19,880 bases of DNA. It comes from Rickettsiales bacterium. GTDB taxonomy: Bacteria > Pseudomonadota > Alphaproteobacteria > Rickettsiales > UBA1997. Location of the stretch: positions 1 through 19,880 of the forward strand of contig JALQXY010000074.1 in NCBI GenBank assembly GCA_023262945.1, read 5' to 3'. Shown in pieces: positions 15,718-19,880 of this stretch. The stretch's first letter is position 1, and each line of letters opens with the position of its first letter. A model generated the notes under the pieces. The model saw nothing but the letters and a program-made list of their open reading frames with translations, was not told the DNA's origin and made no database searches. The translations under genes were made by a program, and so were the position numbers.

Positions 15718-15787
15718 TAATCTTTTAATCTGAATAAATCGATTCGTTATAATTACTAAAGTTTTTATAATTATTAATTATTAAATC

Positions 15788-16738
15788 ATGACAAAACGCA
15801 ATAAAATTTCATTAATTGGTGCTGGTAATATAGGCGGCACTTTGGCTCACCTAGCAGGATTAAAAAATCTCGGCGATATTGTTATCTTAGATATAAATAA
15901 AGGAACGGCTCAAGGCAAAGCTTTAGATATTGAACAATCTTCAATAGTCGAAGATTTTGATGCTAATTTGATGGGAACTGATGATTATAAAGATATAGCT
16001 GATTCTGATGTTATTATTGTAACGGCTGGAATTGCTCGCAAACCAGGCATGAGTCGTGATGATTTATTAAACACCAATACTTCGATCATTAAATCAGTAG
16101 CGCAAGGTATTAAACAATATTCACCAAATGCTTTTGTAATAGTTATAACAAATCCTCTTGATGCGATGGTTTATGTTATGCAAAAAGTTTCTGGTTTACC
16201 AACTAATAAGGTTGTTGGTATGGCTGGAGTTCTTGATTCGTCTCGTATGTCTTTATTCTTAGCTCGTGAATTTAATGTTTCGGTTGAAGATGTAAATTCT
16301 TGTGTCTTAGGTGGTCATGGCGATTCAATGGTGCCTTTAATTCGTTATTCCTCAGTTGCTGGTATACCAGTACCAGACTTGATTAAAATGGGATGGACAA
16401 CGCAAGAGAAAATAAATCAAATCGTACAAAGAACAAGAGATGGTGGCGCTGAAATTGTTAAATTATTGGGAAATGGCTCAGCTTTTTATGCACCAGCTTC
16501 TTCGGCAATATTAATGGCGGAAAGCTATTTATTTAATAAAAGAAGAATATTGCCAGTAGCAGCTTATTTAGAAGGTCAATATGGAGTTAAGGATCTATAT
16601 ATTGGCGTACCTTCTATTATTGGAGAAAATGGTGTGGAAAAAGTAATTGAATTTGAACTTGAAGCAGTAGAAAAGAAGATGCTAGATCAATCGGTTGCTG
16701 CTGTTAAAAGTTTAATTGAGCAGATTGGTGCAGTCTAA
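15788..16738 (+). CDS. mdh: Malate dehydrogenase (NAD, LDH-like type)
   Basis: It interconverts malate and oxaloacetate in the TCA cycle in the cytoplasm. The 316 residues start with the Rossmann loop GAGNIGG (11-17). Asp35 at the end of beta 2 favours NAD over NADP. The substrate arginines are Arg84 and Arg90 (ARKPGMSR) and Arg153 (LDSSR); Arg84 is at the position that separates malate from lactate dehydrogenases. The catalytic relay is Asp150 and His177 (GGHGDSM). ITNPLDAMVYVM (120-131) is also typical. The ftsI start follows 9 bases after the stop. TATAAT at 15748-15753 and at 15766-15771 are possible -10 boxes, without convincing -35 partners. Confidence 0.95.
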   Translation: MTKRNKISLIGAGNIGGTLAHLAGLKNLGDIVILDINKGTAQGKALDIEQSSIVEDFDANLMGTDDYKDIADSDVIIVTAGIARKPGMSRDDLLNTNTSIIKSVAQGIKQYSPNAFVIVITNPLDAMVYVMQKVSGLPTNKVVGMAGVLDSSRMSLFLAREFNVSVEDVNSCVLGGHGDSMVPLIRYSSVAGIPVPDLIKMGWTTQEKINQIVQRTRDGGAEIVKLLGNGSAFYAPASSAILMAESYLFNKRRILPVAAYLEGQYGVKDLYIGVPSIIGENGVEKVIEFELEAVEKKMLDQSVAAVKSLIEQIGAV

Positions 16739-16747
16739 TTAAGTATC

Positions 16748-18307
16748 ATGAAAACAATATCCAAATCAAGATTGGTTTTTGTTTATTTTATAGTTGCTAT
16801 ATTGTTCTTCATAATAATAGGGCGCTTATTGCAAATATCTATTTATAGCAATAATGACATTAATAATCGTCGCTATATAGTTGAAAAAAGTAGTAATGAG
16901 CGAGGTAAAATATTAGATCGTAATGGAATTATTGTTGCTAGTGATATTGCAACTAAATCTTTATATGCCAATCCTAAATTAATAAAAGACACCCAAAGAA
17001 CAGCAAAACTTCTATCGCAAATATTTGATGATCTAGATTATAATCAAGTAAATAAAAAAATTAATAACTACGCTCAAAAAGAGTGGATTCTAATTCGTCG
17101 CAACCTAACTCCAAATCAAGTTTTGGAGGTAAAAAATCTTCATATAGCTGGCTTAATTTTCGATTCTGATAAAAGTCGCATCTATCCTCATAAATCAATA
17201 GTTAGCCATATTGTGGGATATGGTGATATTGATAGAAATGGACTTTCAGGTATCGAATTAAGCTATGATAGAATTTTAAAACAAGGTACGGATGTTAAAT
17301 TGGCAATGGATATAAGGTTGCAAGATATATTGGTTGATGAATTACAGAAAACTCTTGACGATGTTTCAGCAAAAGCGGCGGCGGGTGTAATATTAGATAT
17401 TAATAATGGTGAAATATTATCCCTTGCGTCATTGCCTAATTTTGATCCAAATTTTCCTAATGACGCCAATTCATTAAGAAAATTCAATCGAGTAACTAAT
17501 GGCGTCTATGAATTGGGGTCGGTATTTAAAATATTTACCAATGCTATTGTTTTTGAAGAAAATTTAATAAAAAATAATGAAATATTTGATGTGAAAAAGC
17601 CTATAAAATATGGTAAATTTACTATCTCTGATGACCATTACGTTAAAGATAAAATGAATTATGAAGAAATTTTTATACATTCTTCAAATATCGGTACGGT
17701 AAAAATTGCTGAAAAGATAGGTGTGAAGAAGCAGAAAGATTTTATACAAAAAATTGGCCTAACGGATAAAATAAAAACCGACTTTGATGGCCTAGGTAAA
17801 CCAATTTATCCAAAAAAATGGCGCGATATTAATCTTTATACTATATCTTATGGTCATGGAATTGCCGTCACTCCTTTGCACTTTGCAATGGCTGCCTCAG
17901 CAATGGTTAATGGAGGAAATTTAATAAATCCATCTTTTATCATCAAATCAAATAACTTAATTAAACGCAAAGTTATCAATATCAACAGCTCTAAAAAGAT
18001 TCTTCAATTATTACGAAAGGTTGTTACGGAAGGTACGGGAAAAAAATCTGAAGTCGATGGCTATGAAGTTGGTGGTAAAACTGGCACTGCTGAAAAAGTA
18101 GAGTTAGGGGGCTATAATGAGAAGAAAACCATTGCCTCTTTCGTTGCTGTTTTTCCGTCATCAGAGCCAAAGTATTTATTGTATATTTTATTTGATAGTC
18201 CAAATTCTCAATTTAATACTGGGGGCATGATAGCAGCTCCAGCAGCTGGAAATATTATTAAAAATATCGCTCCAATACTTAATTTAAGACCAGTAATTAA
18301 TAAATAG
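16748..18307 (+). CDS. ftsI: Class B penicillin-binding protein, FtsI-like transpeptidase
   Basis: A septal peptidoglycan transpeptidase. The 519-residue length and order match FtsI/PBP3: one N-terminal membrane segment (8-30), the non-catalytic class B region with ERGKILDRNG (51-60), then the transpeptidase domain. The three active-site motifs are complete: Ser258-Val-Phe-Lys261 (ELGSVFKIF), Ser312-Ser-Asn314 (HSSNIGT), and Lys444-Thr-Gly446 (GGKTGTAEK). GYGDIDRNGLSGIE (157-170) is a class B hallmark. It lies 9 bases after mdh, outside any division cluster. PBP2 (MrdA) is the alternative, but it is usually longer (about 600 residues). The presence of the gene implies a peptidoglycan-making cell. 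Confidence 0.87.
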   Translation: MKTISKSRLVFVYFIVAILFFIIIGRLLQISIYSNNDINNRRYIVEKSSNERGKILDRNGIIVASDIATKSLYANPKLIKDTQRTAKLLSQIFDDLDYNQVNKKINNYAQKEWILIRRNLTPNQVLEVKNLHIAGLIFDSDKSRIYPHKSIVSHIVGYGDIDRNGLSGIELSYDRILKQGTDVKLAMDIRLQDILVDELQKTLDDVSAKAAAGVILDINNGEILSLASLPNFDPNFPNDANSLRKFNRVTNGVYELGSVFKIFTNAIVFEENLIKNNEIFDVKKPIKYGKFTISDDHYVKDKMNYEEIFIHSSNIGTVKIAEKIGVKKQKDFIQKIGLTDKIKTDFDGLGKPIYPKKWRDINLYTISYGHGIAVTPLHFAMAASAMVNGGNLINPSFIIKSNNLIKRKVININSSKKILQLLRKVVTEGTGKKSEVDGYEVGGKTGTAEKVELGGYNEKKTIASFVAVFPSSEPKYLLYILFDSPNSQFNTGGMIAAPAAGNIIKNIAPILNLRPVINK

Positions 18308-18442
18308 CATTGAATCGAAATCCATCAATTAATTCAAATATAAAGTAAAATGCTTTATTTTGAGTTGACGTTAAAATAAAATTGATAGATAATTGAAGTT
18401 GTTTGTTAAATAACAATTTAATTATAAATAGATAATTATACT

Positions 18443-18485
18443 AAATCTCATCTTTAATTCACTAGTAATTTTAAAGATTGGATTT
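18443..18485. repeat. Hairpin of the dispersed repeat family
   Basis: Arms 18443-18457 (AAATCTCATCTTTAA) and 18471-18485 pair at 13 of 15 positions with a 13-base loop. TATACTAAATCTCATCTTTA at 18437-18456 resembles the terminal core seen at 1038 and 5530. The right arm is also present alone at 1713-1735. It lies about 135 bases downstream of ftsI. Confidence 0.5.
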
Positions 18486-18635
18486 GTTATTTTCCCACCT
18501 CATGCCAAATCTTATTTACATAGATCGATATACAAAATATAAATTTTTTTGTTATTTTGATTTTTTAAATTCATGTATATCTTTATACTATAAAATTTAA
18601 AAAATAATTGCCGATTTGTTGATTTGCAAATGGTC

Positions 18636-18665
18636 TTGACATTTCAAGATTAAGTATTTTGCAAT
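18636..18665 (+). promoter_or_regulatory. Candidate sigma-70 promoter for the FAD oxidoreductase
   Basis: A perfect -35 box, TTGACA at 18636-18641, is followed 18 bases later by TGCAAT at 18660-18665 (four of six matches to TATAAT). The predicted start of transcription is about 20-25 bases upstream of the ATG at 18695. The -10 box and part of the spacer overlap an imperfect inverted repeat. It is the best -35 box I found in the window, but it is unproven. Confidence 0.4.
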
Positions 18666-18694
18666 CAAGTTTTTTTAATTAAATAGCTACTTTT

Positions 18695-19729
18695 ATGTTT
18701 AAGAAAAGGATTGCTGTTATTGGTTGTGGTATTTCATCTTCTGCTTTTTATCATTTTATCGATAAAAATAAATTTGATATTATATTTTTTGAGAAAGCTC
18801 GTGGCTCTGGTGGTAGAATGTCTTCGCGTCGTATTGATGAAATGTTCTTTGATCAAGGAGCAAGCTGTTTTGGTGCTATTAGATCAGAAAAGTTTAATAA
18901 TTTTATTGCCCCATTTTTAGAAAAAGGCATAATAAAAGAATGGAGTGGTGAATTCAGAATCCTTGATGGTAAAACGATGCAATATTCTGATTTGGCTAAA
19001 AAGAAAAGATTAGTGTGTCGCTCACAATCAAATCTATTAATAAAAGAGATAATTTCTTCTGCCATAGAATCTGGAGATATTAAATTTAACAAAAAGGTAA
19101 TTGAAATCATACAGAAAGGTAAGAAACATTGTATTGCAACTGATGATGGAAATGTATATGATGATTTTGATTATGTAGTATCTTCTGCGCCAGCTCCGCA
19201 AACATTGCAGATATTTCCTTCAAATTTTTGCTTTACCGAGTTATTAAAGGCTGTAAAATATAATACGACATTTGTTTTAATGATATCTCTGGAAAAGAGT
19301 AAGAAAATCGACTTTTCTCATTTGGCAATAAGGAATAGTATTATTTCACGTATTTCTTATGAAAATTCCAAAGGAGGTGAGAGAAATTTTGATAAAGATT
19401 GTTTTGTGGCTAATGCTAATAATGTATTTTCTGATGCGGTTTGCAATATGGATTATGAGATAATAAAAAGAGATCTTTTGGAGGAATTTCTTAGAATAGT
19501 TGATTTGGATAAGGGTGGTGTTTGTGATGTGGTGCTTCATAGATGGCTTTATGCAAACTCTAGTCATTCTTATAATTACTCAGCTCTACTTGATAGTGAT
19601 TTAAATTTAGCGGCAATTGGTGATTATGTAAAAGAGCCAAGAGTCGAAATGGCATTCGAATCTGGTGCAGAAATGGCAGAAACTATAAATTATCTCAACG
19701 AATCAGATGCTAAAATAAAATTAGGTTAG
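18695..19729 (+). CDS. Renalase-like FAD-dependent oxidoreductase
   Basis: A probable flavoenzyme of the amine oxidase/renalase-like superfamily, 344 residues and cytoplasmic. The FAD-binding loop is GCGISSS (10-16), with the beta-2 acidic Glu33 followed by KARGSGGRMSSR (34-45, the GGR motif) and FDQGASCFG (52-60, the D.GA motif). The C-terminal AIGDYVKEPRVEMAFESG closes the FAD site as in bacterial renalase-like proteins. Renalase-like enzymes act on reduced nicotinamides or amines, but the substrate here is unknown. It stands alone, with its own promoter candidate, between two repeat-bearing spacers. The family is fairly secure, the reaction is not. Confidence 0.8.
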   Translation: MFKKRIAVIGCGISSSAFYHFIDKNKFDIIFFEKARGSGGRMSSRRIDEMFFDQGASCFGAIRSEKFNNFIAPFLEKGIIKEWSGEFRILDGKTMQYSDLAKKKRLVCRSQSNLLIKEIISSAIESGDIKFNKKVIEIIQKGKKHCIATDDGNVYDDFDYVVSSAPAPQTLQIFPSNFCFTELLKAVKYNTTFVLMISLEKSKKIDFSHLAIRNSIISRISYENSKGGERNFDKDCFVANANNVFSDAVCNMDYEIIKRDLLEEFLRIVDLDKGGVCDVVLHRWLYANSSHSYNYSALLDSDLNLAAIGDYVKEPRVEMAFESGAEMAETINYLNESDAKIKLG

Positions 19730-19806
19730 ACCGACTAATTTTTAAAAGACTCCATCAAATCGTTATTTTTGAGATAAAAATTGTAAAAAATAAAAGCTGT
19801 ATACTT

Positions 19807-19880
19807 ATACCAATTCCCACCTAAAAAACATATAAAAACTAAACAATCTGACTTTATCTTTTTGGCTAAAAATTGCAAAA
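19807..19880. repeat. Second copy of the MITE-like element, inverted and cut by the window edge
   Basis: Bases 19807-19873 match the reverse complement of 15651-15717 at 66 of 67 positions, and then the two diverge. It starts with the same terminal core ATACCAATTC, preceded by TT. Just upstream, TATTTTTGAGATAAAAATT at 19764-19782 recurs (reverse-complemented) near 1201-1219. The far end of the element is outside the window. Confidence 0.7.

Larger units (their letters stand above)
18308..18694. other. Spacer between ftsI and the oxidoreductase gene: repeats and a promoter candidate
   Basis: No gene was found in these 387 bases. They contain a hairpin from the dispersed repeat family (18443-18485), a segment ATTGCCGATTTG at 18608-18619 shared with 1105-1116, an imperfect inverted repeat (about 18619-18631 against 18657-18669), and a promoter candidate. 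No GC-rich terminator is visible after ftsI. Confidence 0.6.

Noticed and set aside
15748..15771. TATAAT boxes upstream of mdh as a firm promoter
   Set aside because: Two perfect -10 boxes exist but neither has a good -35 at 16-18 bases, and TATAAT is frequent by chance in DNA this AT-rich.
18308..18380. Terminator after ftsI
   Set aside because: Only short AT-rich partial inverted repeats (for example AAAG with CTTT) are present, without a stable stem and T-run.

Overview
The window is AT-rich DNA, with a standard genetic code, from a Gram-negative bacterium. The gene content best fits an alphaproteobacterium, probably Rickettsiales or a similar host-associated lineage. Supporting this are the LpxK/LpxL lipid A genes, the alphaproteobacterial form of AddB, an LDH-type malate dehydrogenase, several small lipoproteins, almost no Shine-Dalgarno sequences, and AT-rich spacers carrying dispersed palindromes. 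The assignment rests on family recognition, not on a database search.

Layout. Bases 1-782 hold the coiled-coil tail of a truncated gene and a small single-pass membrane protein. Bases 783-1548 are non-coding and rich in palindromes, and lead to a tRNA-Glu(TTC) gene at 1549-1624. A four-gene minus-strand operon follows (5467 down to 1759): tyrA, lpxK, an lpxL-type acyltransferase and a PEGA-domain lipoprotein. It joins an aromatic amino acid gene to lipid A assembly. After a divergent spacer with facing repeat halves, a plus-strand envelope cluster (5725-9014) encodes a 57-residue lipoprotein, an unrecognised 231-residue protein, a CtpA-type S41 protease and a short SurA/PpiC chaperone. Two minus-strand genes converge on it: a lipoprotein and addB (9868 down to 9895, 12741). 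The divergent plus-strand operon at 12924-15582 carries a DadA-type D-amino-acid dehydrogenase, a low-molecular-weight tyrosine phosphatase, and a prepilin-like protein with a LamG/ConA-like lectin domain. Next are mdh and ftsI (15788-18307), then a repeat-bearing spacer, and a renalase-like FAD oxidoreductase (18695-19729).

The most distinctive features are these. First, a family of MITE-like palindromic repeats shares the terminal core ATACCAA-T-CCCATCT; two copies match at 66 of 67 bases and two others at 44 of 45. Second, a prepilin/lectin fusion sits in an operon with a phosphatase. Third, the 57-residue lipoprotein was missed by simple ORF-length cut-offs and resembles VirB7 in size and layout. 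Fourth, TyrA has a C-terminal extension that looks like a second copy of part of its helical domain. No CRISPR array, prophage, transposase or toxin-antitoxin pair was seen.
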